Source: Trichuris trichiura
Taxonomy: Eukaryota > Nematoda > Enoplea > Trichinellida > Trichuridae
DNA length: 64,000 nucleotides
Direction of reading: 5' to 3'
NCBI GenBank assembly: GCA_037903355.1
Contig: JBAJFE010000037.1
Location: forward strand, 682,001-746,000
In this document: in pieces, positions 11,901 through 23,100 of the stretch
How the letters are laid out: each line of letters opens with the position of its first letter
Position numbering within the stretch: the first letter of the stretch is position 1
Made by a program: the position numbers and the translations under genes
The notes under the pieces: model-generated
The model's database searches: none
The model's input: only the letters and a program-made list of their open reading frames with translations
What the model was told of the DNA's origin: nothing

Positions 11901-14900
11901 GGAGCCAAGGTAAGCATCTATTTATTCCGACTCCAAAAGAAAGACATTTTTTGCTACCTTCAGCTACTGCTCAAGTTGGTCTCTTCGAACAGTGCTGTAG
12001 GCAAGGCGATTGCCGCCCAGGCATTAGCAAAGATTTGCATAGTAATAGATCCGGCCATAGCGTTGCCGGGTCAGCGTTGCCACGAAATTATCCGTCCATT
12101 GGTTAGCCTTCTTCATCCGGACAAGTCTGGTCTGGAGAACTACGAGGCGCTGTTGGCGTTAACAAATTTGGCGGCATCCGATGATTCCATTAGGTTACTT
12201 TAGCCGTTTATGACAATTCGTGTTTCTAGTTGTTTTTTCTCTTTCAGGATGACAATGGTTAATGCGGACGTTCTGCCAGCCATGGAACACTTTTGGTTCA
12301 TGCAAGATCACGAGCAGCTTCGAGCCGCGGCCGCTGAGCTTTTTTTGAATTTATTACATTGTCCGCAGGTGAATAGGCCATTTGTTTTTTTTACTGTCTC
12401 ATATTTTCTCTTGTTGTTAAGGTGTTCAGGAAAGTGGCTACAGGCGGTAACGATAGGCTGAAATTGTGGGTGCTTTATTGTAACGAAGAGGACGAGCGTT
12501 TGGTGCTTTCCTCCGTGGCCGGAGTTGCTCTTTTGACTGATGACGCAAACGTTTGTCAACGTATAATCGAAGAGGCAAACGTCCATGTTGTTCTCGCTTG
12601 TTTTGAATCTATAAATCTTTTTTACAGGTGCCTTCATGGGTAACTATCTTTAAAGAAGCGTGTATGCACGCGAACAAAGAAGTGCAGCGCAGAAGTTTAC
12701 TTTGTCTGCTGAACATGATGAATTCCTGCTATGACGTGGCTGCCAAAATAGTTCAATCAGAGCTGTTTGAGGTAATTACTTTTTTTCTTTGTCACCGTAA
12801 TTGTAGCAATCCTGATAAAACTTCAACGCGCGTATTAGACTCTTGAAAACGCAGAAGAATTGGCGTGTTCCGTTCTAAGGTTCTACTGGATAAGTGATAC
12901 TGTTAGATGATGCTGGTCGCCTACTCTAATAGGCTACAATTTGAAATTTGAATCCACTGTTTACAGCAACACTGAGTTATTCCTTTCGCCTGCTTCTATT
13001 TATTTGCTTGTTATTTTTTCTTGCTGTTGGCAGCAGTAGTTTCTATTGGAGTAATCCTTTATTTGTTTTGAAGCCCAACCAACCTGCAATTAGGTCAGCA
13101 GCGCTATGGCCAACGTTCTGAAAGCCATACGTTAATAACGATAGTTGCATCGCGCTTTGTTTTAACTGCAGTACAGCTGCGTAGCGTTCTCTTTTTTTGG
13201 TTAGTATTACTCGTACGCACTAACATGCACATAAGATTTCTACAAACTCTCTTTAATCATACTGTTCCTTCAGTTTATTGCGCGTGGCTCTTGCCCTTCC
13301 CGTCGGGTATTACTGGGTGACTCAAGCGAGTCCTTACGTCCCTTAATATGGTGCTGCTTGTGATTGTGACTCCTATACAAAAGTAACCCTGTTGCAAAGA
13401 ATTGTGTTTTCAGAAATATGCCTTTGAGGCGGTAATTCGTTTTATCTTTCGAATTAATCGAGCTAGCCTTCAATAGTTAAGACGTTTGTCAAAAAAATGC
13501 TTTCGAGTTTCTTTCTCTTCTGAAGAAAAGAAGCAACCTGGGAAATTATATACGCAAGAGTGCTTTTATTTTGCAATGACTGTAAAGCCTTTCAGGGGTA
13601 ATGAGAAGGAAGAACAATGTCTTCCTAGGCGTGACGCGATCGCTCTTCAGAAAGTCAAGAATAGGAGAGTGGCGTGCCTTTATTTTAAACTGCTTCGCAC
13701 GGGTTGACATTACGAGTTTTAATAATGTTTCTTGACGCCGTTTTTTACAAATGCATTTTGAAAAGAAGAACGTACCCTTTTTTCTATTTGAAGTTTTCGA
13801 AATTCCTTTTTATATTTTCTTCAGGGGCACTTTGATTAATTGGTGAAAGGTTCCGATGCTCTATAATGCTTTTAATTTTTCCACTGGAGCACTGCTTTCT
13901 TCCACACTTAAACGCAGCTTTACTTAGTGGTCAAAGGGTAGAGTGGGCTTCTGCTTATGCATTGGCCTCCCTTTAAGAAATATGTTAAAAATTTGAATAA
14001 ACTTGTTATTACAATAGAATATTCGTCGATGAATAACCGGCTGAATGACATCTTGTCAAAATTTCAACAGCTTGGTTGATGATAGTTTTGGGATCTCATG
14101 TTCTCATAGTAATTTGCTTTGAGCGGTTTTCAACTCATTGCTTTTCGTTTGCTTACATTTTAGTTGTTGTAGTTGAGGTTCTTTGGGCGGATTATTGGCC
14201 GGCGTTATTGCGCTTCCATTCGCGCGCGTGCCACCCGAATGTTCAAAGCCAATGTGCAAACCAGCTGCAATGTTTCTTGCCGTTCTTTCCGCTTTTCGTT
14301 CTCCGCAACTTTGCTTTAGCGAAAACTTTTTGCCGCTAAAGTGCCCTTTATAAAATCGTTTCACTTTATTACGACTTCACTTGACAGCGGCATCGTTCAA
14401 TTAGGTGATTTGGCTGTCTTTTTATTGTTCCCTTAGTACTTTCCCCATTTGTTCTCTGAGCTCAATGGAACATTGCTAAAAATTAATTCTTAGTTTGGCT
14501 TTGCAAATCATGACTTTAGATTAAGCCACTTTCTTCTATACTTATTAGTCGTTGATTAACGAAAAAAGGTGGTACGCTTAAGAGTGTCCACAGTTTGCAT
14601 TCCTTAAGAGATCGTTTATAGCCTCATAAGTCGATTGGTATTTGTGTTATCATATTCATTCCATTCTGATTTTTTCGGCTTATGATCAATTTTAAGAATG
14701 GAAATGTTGCCGTGAACTGGTAGACCAACGCGTACATGCTCTTGCGTGCAAGCAGTATACATGTTATTAGGTAGCACTTTATTGTTTTTAAACTTGTTTG
14801 CTCTCGCGCTCCCTGTTAAAACTAAATTTAGCATAGCGCATAAAGTCGTTTAAAACAATTTAACCAAATGGCTTTCGAAAAGATGGGATGTGTGATGAAT

Positions 14901-15551
14901 ACTTGCGAATTTTAAGGGAGTAGCCCACGTTGGTAGGTGATATCATTTAATCTTATGTGAGTCTGATGCTTTAAAGCCGTCACTTCGATTGGGCTCATAA
15001 TTCGCAGAAGAAGCGCATTTTTTATTGCCATAATGTTTAATAAATTGTATGCGTAAAAGAAAACTGACAATGTCACGTTTTTTTTCAAAGGCGCTATTGC
15101 AACGGGACTATTAATGCTATCTCCAATCGCGGTAGAATTTTAAAATTGCTGCAACTCTTTCTTGAGTAACTTCGTTGGACGTCAGTATTTGCGCTCTACT
15201 CTCGTTGCGCTATTGACCTCTCTACTATTTCACTGTAAATCTTCAGCCTACCCAAAATTTAATGCTACGTGAATTCATTTTCCGTTTAATACCGCGGAAG
15301 CGTCGTCATCTGCCGTTGTAGATATATCTGGAAACTTTTTAATCAAAACTCGATTATAGTTACTTCGCTTTGGTATAGGTTTACCGAAATTTTAGGTTCT
15401 TGTGGCTATAAGTAAGCTGCAAGATGGCGAGCGTGCAGAGTGCCTTCGGTTGGCCCGAGAAGCATTGAATGTAGCGGAGCACAAAAAGCTGATCCTACCG
15501 ACTGATCGCGAACTGTACGAACGTGACACCGGCAAATCCACGGTTCAGTGA
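8971..15551 (+). CDS. unc-45: UNC-45 myosin-directed chaperone (TPR + UCS), 19 exons
   Basis: A co-chaperone that folds the myosin motor domain and links it to HSP90/HSP70 in muscle and other cells. The N-terminal exons (8971-9178, 9427-9602) encode three TPR repeats (KEEGNRYYSEGDLEKSLEYY; KALFRRAQAREQLNKF). The central domain contains NGLPRGWSWKFVE. The UCS domain contains LDADVKEWLINDVKLLRSL, YAKHHVPEEHPKDGE and FWFMQDHEQLRAAAAEL. Eighteen exons end at 12771 (SELFE). The family C-terminus then appears as a single exon at 15396-15551 (VLVAISKLQ, then TDRELYERD), in phase and ending in TGA. The exon lengths sum to 2802 nt, giving 933 residues, against about 960 in C. elegans. The last intron is 2624 nt; the others are mostly about 45-70 nt, the first being about 250 nt. 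An AATAAA lies at 15725-15730. One acceptor (10679) is a weak GGAAG. Confidence 0.94.
12772..15395 (+). other. Large last intron of unc-45
   Basis: A 2624-nt intron with donor GTAATT at 12772 and acceptor TTTTAG ending at 15395, inserted before the final UNC-45 exon. I see no convincing internal gene. Short open frames (for example 13486-13707 +, 14104-14364 -) have no family resemblance. It may carry muscle regulatory elements, which would be an inference from position only. Confidence 0.75.
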
Positions 15552-17145
15552 GTCTGAATGGTGTTGTTGTTTTTGACATTGCCACTGTCCACTCGTCGGG
15601 CATCGTAAGAGTTACCGCTTGAAAACCAAGCCCATGTAGTGTAGACACTGATAGGAACTTGGCCTTCAACGTAGGCTTTAAACCAAACGCTCTCAAGAAT
15701 GTAGCATCACTGCGTGCAAGCTTAAATAAAAAGCCTTTATTGTACACAAGCAGTTGCATTAGTGTACGTCGTGACTGAGCTGGAAGAATGAATCAAATTG
15801 CCATTTTCTTACTTCTCATCGATTTGGAGATGGTGTATCCTGCCGCTTTCAACTTGCACGAGAAAGAGGCTAATAGTCTTTATCTAACATGAGGGAATTT
15901 TGATCTGACAGACGTACCTTAAGGTTAGCTCTTTTTTGTGTAAGTTGTGAGCAAAGTTTCTGTTTGGAAAAGTTGGCTAAGGCGGATTCGATCAGTCATC
16001 ATTTGATCGGCAGAATCGGTAGTATATGAGTACGGCCAAAATGAGTAGTATGCCAAATAGTGCTAAAGTATAGACGGCAATTTCTCCGGGAACGAGCATG
16101 TCATGAATTTTGACTCATAGAACGGTGTCAGCCGCTGAGTTTCAGCTTTGCCTGCAATGAGAACAGCGATCTCTTGCGGACGTTCCAATTTATAACCTGT
16201 TGGAGGTGGTGGGCAAGTGCGTTTGGTTTTTGGGTGTCATTCCTTCGTTGAAGGCATCGTCATTGTTCTCTGTTCCTTAATGGCTGGTCGATTTAATTAA
16301 CGGCATCGGTGATAAGGCGTTCAATGATGGTAGTTGGCGCTGGCTGTGCCCCTTTGCTCCGCTGATGCCGTGTTCCGATGTGCTTGCAACGCATTCTATG
16401 TTTAATTAAGCACAACATTTGCGGCAACTTTTGTTGCTACCTTTCACTCTTGCGAGAGGAAGCAACTCGAAGCGCTTTTCACAACTGAACTCTATCGTTT
16501 CAGTGCCACCTTTTAGACTACCTTTGTTAATTTTGCCCAGGCGACTATTCTCTTTTCGTCCATATGGCAAGTTGCCTTTTAGGACTTGCTTGGAGATAAA
16601 TTTGCAAAAGCTGCACTTTAATCTGTTGTAGCTATCTTTTGAAAAGCAGACAAAAAGATGACTACCGGAGACGACAGCTTTGCGTTCTCTTGAATGGTGA
16701 ACAATAGGGCGCAGAGAGACGTTTAGCGTTTAACTAAAAGGGATGTCTCGAAAAAGCGATCACTCAGAAAAGCACTTCTCATCGGTTGGACCCTTTTGTC
16801 GGCTTTTTGACTTTGAATGATGGATGACTTTGCCGAATAGCCCGTAGTGTGCATCTGTTGTTTCGCTATTCCATCAGCAGTTGGCTAAATTGGTTTGGCA
16901 ATTTCTATAAAGTTGTAGCCTCCGTTTGCACATGGCGGCCAATGGTCTTTCCTCCTGTCGTCATTTGCTGACACCATCCTTCTTTACTGCCTTCAAGAAG
17001 CAACTTGTCTCACGCATGAACTTGCAATTTACGGCGGACATTAAGACCTTTACTAATTAAGGTGAATGAAACCAGCTGGGCGATGCCAGCAGAGCTATAA
17101 ATGCAGTGTTGCTTATTTGGTAGTGTTTTAATTGTTAGACTGAAG

Positions 17146-17413
17146 ATGAATATTATAATGGCACTATGCGTAATTGTCCTTCAGGTAATGACATTGACGA
17201 CATCGTTTAGCCAACGAAATGATTATCCATTGAGGTGAAGAGAAATGAGTCTTTCCGTACCTGTTTCGCTCGCTGCTCAGCGGTTCTTTTAGCTGCTCAT
17301 ATTAGCGTTGCGCGGAACTATCGTTGACGTTTGTTTTCAGCTGCTTCTGATTGCTTTTTCTTAGGCAAAAGTTAGTTCGCAGTGTTTATCTTTCTTTGCC
17401 ATTCGAGCTTTGA
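17146..17413 (+). CDS. Candidate two-exon small secreted peptide
   Basis: Not recognised. A TATAAA at 17096-17101 precedes an ATG at 17146 by 45 nt. The first exon (17146-17234) encodes a signal-peptide-like start (MNIIMALCVIVLQVMTLTTS, then FSQRNDYPL). A possible donor GTGAAG at 17235 and acceptor CTTAG ending at 17364 join in frame to 17365-17413, giving 45 residues ending SLPFEL. Without splicing the frame stops just after the signal peptide. What supports it is a hydrophobic leader with a polar flank, a core promoter element at a plausible distance and frame closure. Against it, the donor is weak and I know no homologue. It could be a chance open frame. Confidence 0.25.
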
Positions 17414-19310
17414 GCTCAGCGTGCTGCTTACATTATGATGTCCCTAAGGGAAAGGATGATATGCCGCGTTAAGCTCTGCAAACAACTTTTTCTCTTTGAT
17501 GACTAATGGGAAATCGAACTCGTGTTTTGCTTTAAGCAAATAAGGTTTCTGTTGCGGCCGTAAGCTCAAAAAGGTTTATCCTTTTTAAATTTAACCTCAA
17601 TGGTTCATCCGCTGCTCACACGCGCGGCATTGCTGAGAGTACGTACAAGAACGTCTTCTTTTTGTTGTTGCTTTCAGCTAGGCGCTATTGTTTCTTCATA
17701 TTGTGCTTATGGAGCAGTCTATGTTTGACAAAATCTTTTTCTATTCTAATCATCCGTATATCGTTGACCTTTACGCTTTTTTAGTGTATCATCGTTGCTT
17801 CAGGTCGTCTGTCCATACGAAGAGTCCACTTTGTTTTCTATCCTTTTTAAGGCTAGACAAAACAGTCTTAGTGATTTGAAAACAAGAAGTTTTTTGTTCA
17901 CTTGAAAAATCTTCGTGTCTCCTGACGGGTTCGTCGTCAGCTTCAGCTGAGGCTGCTTAACATTACACCTAGAAGAGTAGACTAGACATGAGCAGTTGTC
18001 CGAGATGCTTCAAAATTGTACAGGCATTCGAGGAAGTTGATTCACATACTTCCGCTGTAAAGCGTGCATCGAATGAAACTTGTTTATGTTTGTCCAACTC
18101 GTTAGTCAGCTGCAATTGTAGGAATTTCAACGATTCTTCATTTGAGACATTGTTGACACACAGAGAATAGGGGTTAGTAGACGGCTATTTGCATAATGAA
18201 GTTGATTGCGCCTTTAGGAACGAGTTTTGTGCTGCGCTTTAAATCCAGTTGTCCATTAGGCTTGTTGTGATGGTTTGCAGCAAGTCATCCTTCACTTTAG
18301 CAATGGCACCGCTACTCAAGGAATAAGAATGCGGCCTAACTGCGAAAAAATGTGAGGCATCTCACGCCTTCCCTTCATTTTTCTTTCACACTGCGTTCGC
18401 ATACAGCGAAGGTTAAATCATCGTCGCCCATTTTCGCGGTGGAATTATGCAGAGAACAATTCAGAGTTCGTAATGGAATGTCAGACGTGTGCATATGCGG
18501 GAAGAATAATTTTTGCGTAACTTGTTTAAAACACACGATCCGTTGTCACACCGGTGGCTATCGGTCTCGTTTCTTGCGCCCACCTGTTTACTGGTAGCTC
18601 TTTCTATTGAAAACATAACTTTGCATAACGGGTACGTAAAGCTTGAGTATTTCTACTGAAACCACTATTTCCTTCCTAAAAACTAAGTTGGTCCCTTCGA
18701 ACAATTTTTTCCGTGAAAATAGTGAAGTTCTTGTTTTGCCGAATCGGGTAATTTCAATGACGATACGGTTACATTCATATTGTACGTTCTTTCGCGAACA
18801 GTAGCACGTTCATTTGTGTGACCGATTGATAAAGGCTTCTAAAAGTGCCCAGTTTTTCCTTATTTTGGGCTCTTGGTTTGTATCTCTGCTGCTTCCATGT
18901 TTTGATATCTCAATGTTTGAGAAAGCTCATTTTCTTTAGTTAAACTAGTCTTCTTTTACCGGATTGAGTAAATGCAATGCTCCAACAGTCGTTGTATTCG
19001 TAGATGCTTCCATTGCTTTTCCGCTTCACAATGGCAAGCATAACAATAACCGCAAAAGATATGTTATTCTGGCCAGCTAGACGTCGTTTGTATAAATTGC
19101 TTCTCCTTTAGTGAATGATTACTCCATTAGAGTGCTTCTAGTTTGAAGTTCCATCACTCTTCATAGTGTGAAGAAATTGAAGCGCACTACGAAGTTCAGT
19201 GAAAACACGCAAAAAATTAGGGTTTTAGGAATGCGGAAGAAAAGCATGTATAGAAATCGGAGTGGCGGACTTGCAACAATGCGTTAAAACAGACACGTCA
19301 GAAGTTTGCA

Positions 19311-19324
19311 ATATATATATATAT
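19311..19324. repeat. (AT)n microsatellite
   Basis: Seven AT units in a row, in the gene-poor interval downstream of ltd-1. Confidence 0.9.
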
Positions 19325-20193
19325 GTTTTTCTAAAGTGTGCATATGAGCAAATAATTTTTTGTCTCTTTATGTCATTTCTTTAATACTTTATAAGTTAGA
19401 ACTAGTCTCTTAAGTTCACGCAAATAAGGCAACTTTTGCTTAAGCAGAAATATGACACGAGCGCTAATGGTAATCGTGTGACCTTTCTTTAAAAACGGGT
19501 CATTGATTTTTAACGCTTCTATTAATAAGTTTTTCGTGTCAGCTACACTTGCTCTTTTTATTAATAGTCAGTTGTAGTTTCAGCTAGCTAGCTAACATAG
19601 AAACCTTTAGTGACATATTTTGAAAATTGAGCGCATTTCTTTTCACACTTACCTGACATGATACTGCGCGCTAACCTATTTTCTTCATTCAAGACAGGGC
19701 GCGTGCAATTGGCAGTACACCTATCTTTCTTTTTTTCACCAATTGCAACTACCACTACCTTTACAGACAATTAATTTCAACGATAGTTGGCCACTTTACA
19801 ATCAAAAGCCATCGGTGAATGTATACCTTTCAATCGGTTGCACCAATGAAGGAGTAATATCTGATAAAGCTTTAAGTTTGAATAGGAAACATTCCATTCG
19901 ACTCGTTTTCTTATTTTTTAACAAGGAAATGGCCTACTGAGCTGTCAAAGTGAACGGAAAGTTGTTCGTTAATGGTTAGGCGCCCTATAATATTTAGATT
20001 GACTACTGCTGATGTTTCTTACTATTAAAATTTACTACCGATCTGCCTGAAAGGGGTAAAGAGCAAAAGAGCGCGATAGCAAATGGGACAAGTTTATAAA
20101 AAAGAAACAAATAGTATAGTTCAGTTTGGACGAAAGAGGAAAGGAAGAAGAATGCGTACCGACTAGTTGACGGACAAGAACTCTTCCATTTTG

Positions 20194-23100
20194 TCACGGT
20201 CTCGTGTTGATCAAATATTTACAACAGTGGGTGAGTAGCGCTCGGCCGGACGAACCGGCCGCCCCTACGCCCTTTTTCGCTGGAGCCGTCTCCTCGCGAG
20301 TGTACAAGTCGAGACCATACTGACCTTCCTCAGGAAACACTATGCGCACCGCAACAATGTCCGCTCGAACTGTTGTCGTTACGCAACGTTCCAAGCGGCG
20401 TTCGTCCAAAAAGTTTTTACGCAGAGTAGCGACAAATTCGGCCAATGGTCGCGTCATTCGAAATCGGATCTCCAATTCAGGACCGGCATTGATGATCGCG
20501 TCCTCATGGCTCAACGGGATCATACCGAAAAGGCGAAACGACTTTGTAGGACCCCATTCGCCGCTTGAACACTCCGGCAATGGAACCATAATGACATTCA
20601 ATTCGGTGCAGACCAACTTAAACTTGCACACGCTCTTGAACTTCAACGGTTGACCGGTTAAGTATTCACCGGGAGAAACAGCATTGGCAAATATGTCCAG
20701 CAAAAAGTCTCCACGACAGGGCGTATGAACGCGAAAAATTGCGCTATGACCAACGGTCGATTGCATAACGAAACGTTTCAAGTTGACATGATTGAACTCA
20801 GCTTCGTCGCTGTCGTAGAATCTTAAATTGTAATGAAAAATAAGATTTTTCGTGCACTCAGGCGACATGTTGATAGCGACAGTGGCAGCGCCGCTTTTGT
20901 CGGCTGGCACGATTGCCTGAATATTCGCATCGGCAAAGGAGAGCCGATAATGGAAAAACAAAGAGCGGACAAAAGGAAGATCTTCGAATTCCTGCAGTGT
21001 CACTTTGCGTTTTAACAATTGCCATTCGGGCTGGGAGGGAAAGAATTCGTAAATGAACTCTTCGGGATCAGTCATGAAGTAATGGTCGTCGTATTCGTAG
21101 CGCAAACTTTCGCTATGACCAATTGCCCGACTACCCGCCAATGGTACATCCCTGGCATTTACCAAATGTCTGGCACCCCAGTTGCATTGAACAAAACGCC
21201 AACTGCCACCAAGGTAGACAGCATTCCAAGTGTTGCGAAATCGACCAGTGTCGAACTTCATTCCTGGCTGATAACCGGCACTTTTACTGTAGCCTTTTAT
21301 TACTACGCAATGGAGGCCGGCATAGCTGAAATCACAACACGGCTGCTTCGTACAATATAATTCTACCTCTTGACTAACCTGCACAAACGTTTGAACAGAA
21401 CGTGATAAGATTCAGTTCCAAATTTTATGCCTCGTAGAATGCCCATTGGAGTATTCGGGTCGAGCTCTTGGTCAAATTCCATTAGATTCAAATTTTTCAC
21501 TGTTATCCAACGATAGATCGCCCTGAAAACGGTATCTCCATTAGCACCATTCATTTGAGCAATTATAGAAACCGAAACCGCGGCAATTATTTAAATGTTA
21601 TATTGTATTTTAAAAGCAACTGTATTAAGCGCTGTTACCTTGCCACCTCAACGTCTGTTTTGCAATTTTGAGTCAGGGCGCGAATTAAATCGGTAAAACT
21701 GCGTTGCTCTGATTGGGCAACGGTTACTGCCGTTTGGTCGACAATTTCGAAAGTTGATATTTCCGAGTAGACGTCCCTCTTTCGATCATTAGGTGGCAAT
21801 GGTGGAGGAGGTGTTGACGGGTAACTTGAACCTTCCTTCTGATCGACATCCTGCACATTGTTTGTCTGAACGAACAGTTTACGGCTAATAAGCAAAAAGT
21901 TGATACAACTCTTCAAATACCAATCGAGCTTGCTTGAATAAGTCTATCATCTCTTTGCTTTGCTTATCCACCAGATCTGCCGTGATCGACCGCTCGCGTT
22001 CTTTCCATCGTTGTCTCATCGTTTCCCTCTCATTTTCGCGCTTTACCGTCAAATGGCGAATCAGATCGTCACGCGCTTTGCTGCTCTTCTGCGAATTTCG
22101 ATCGTAACGCTTCGCCAATTCGTTCAGCGCTTTTTCCCATTCTTCCTGAACGTGTTTGACTAAAGACTTTTCAAAAACAAACCAAAGACACCGCACCTTG
22201 GACTCTTCCGTAAATTGTCTTTCATCCTCAATACGTTGCTGCGAAAATCTTCTGTACATATTATCTTCCTGTTGCCGATGGATGAGCTCAAGCCTTGTTT
22301 GAGCATCATAGTCCTAAAAGTGGATTAAAACAACAATAATTACAAAAAAAGTAAACTAGCGACAAACGTAAGTTCAAGTGAGACTTTTCTCCTTAATCGC
22401 TCTCAACGTGATCGACGCATCGTCAGCGTAGGGTTAGCGTTCCCTTCGTTTTTTCCAATAGCCAAAAGAAGTTTAGGTCAACTTTTTAAAGTTGACAAAT
22501 CAATCTTAAGCCTGCGTGATTGAAGTTCCGAAGAAGGTTCACTCGTTCGCGTGAAAAATAAATAAATGACTAACTAGCAACCACGATGACGTCACTTTTA
22601 TGCTAACATTTGCATAGCAGCAGAGTTAAACTGCTCTCCAAAACATCCAACTAACTTATTCACTAATAGATTGTAAAAACTTCTTTTTTTGACAATCTTT
22701 TCCGTTTCCCTACAAACCAGTCTGCCGAGCCAACTGTTAAAAAATGCATTGGAAAGAAAGTATATTGATACTGTGATTCATGGTTTTCAGTGATCTCTTA
22801 TTTACAACCGTCTCAAGAAACTTCCGTTTCGAAATAACCGTAAAGGTAGTCTTGGCACGTGTTGCCCTATTTCGCGAATTATGCCGCACAATTTAACGAT
22901 TCTAATTCCCATATTCAACTAGTTTATGGCAAACCCGTTTTTCGCAGTCCCGTGAGAACAGTTTGCTTCACGGTCTATCACTGGTCGACTTGGAAGGCTT
23001 AAGAACTTCAGCTAAACAAAATTGCCGGCTTCAAGTATGAACGTTCTTTGCAGCTGAGAAAAAGTGCTACAAATTTCGAGGGCTGACATAAGCTGGATAG

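Larger units (their letters stand above)
15552..20193. other. Gene-poor convergent interval between unc-45 and ltd-1
   Basis: Holds the 3' UTRs of two convergent genes. AATAAA for unc-45 is at 15725-15730. There are many short, unremarkable open frames and one weak candidate for a small secreted peptide at 17146. I recognise no protein family here. An (AT) run lies at 19311-19324. Confidence 0.5.

Noticed and set aside
12839..12910. Alternative final unc-45 exon reading TLENAEELACSV
   Set aside because: It is in phase and ends in a stop, but it does not resemble the family C-terminus, whereas the exon at 15396 does.
15406..15759. 117-codon minus-strand open frame
   Set aside because: Largely antisense to the true last exon and 3' UTR of unc-45; no family resemblance.
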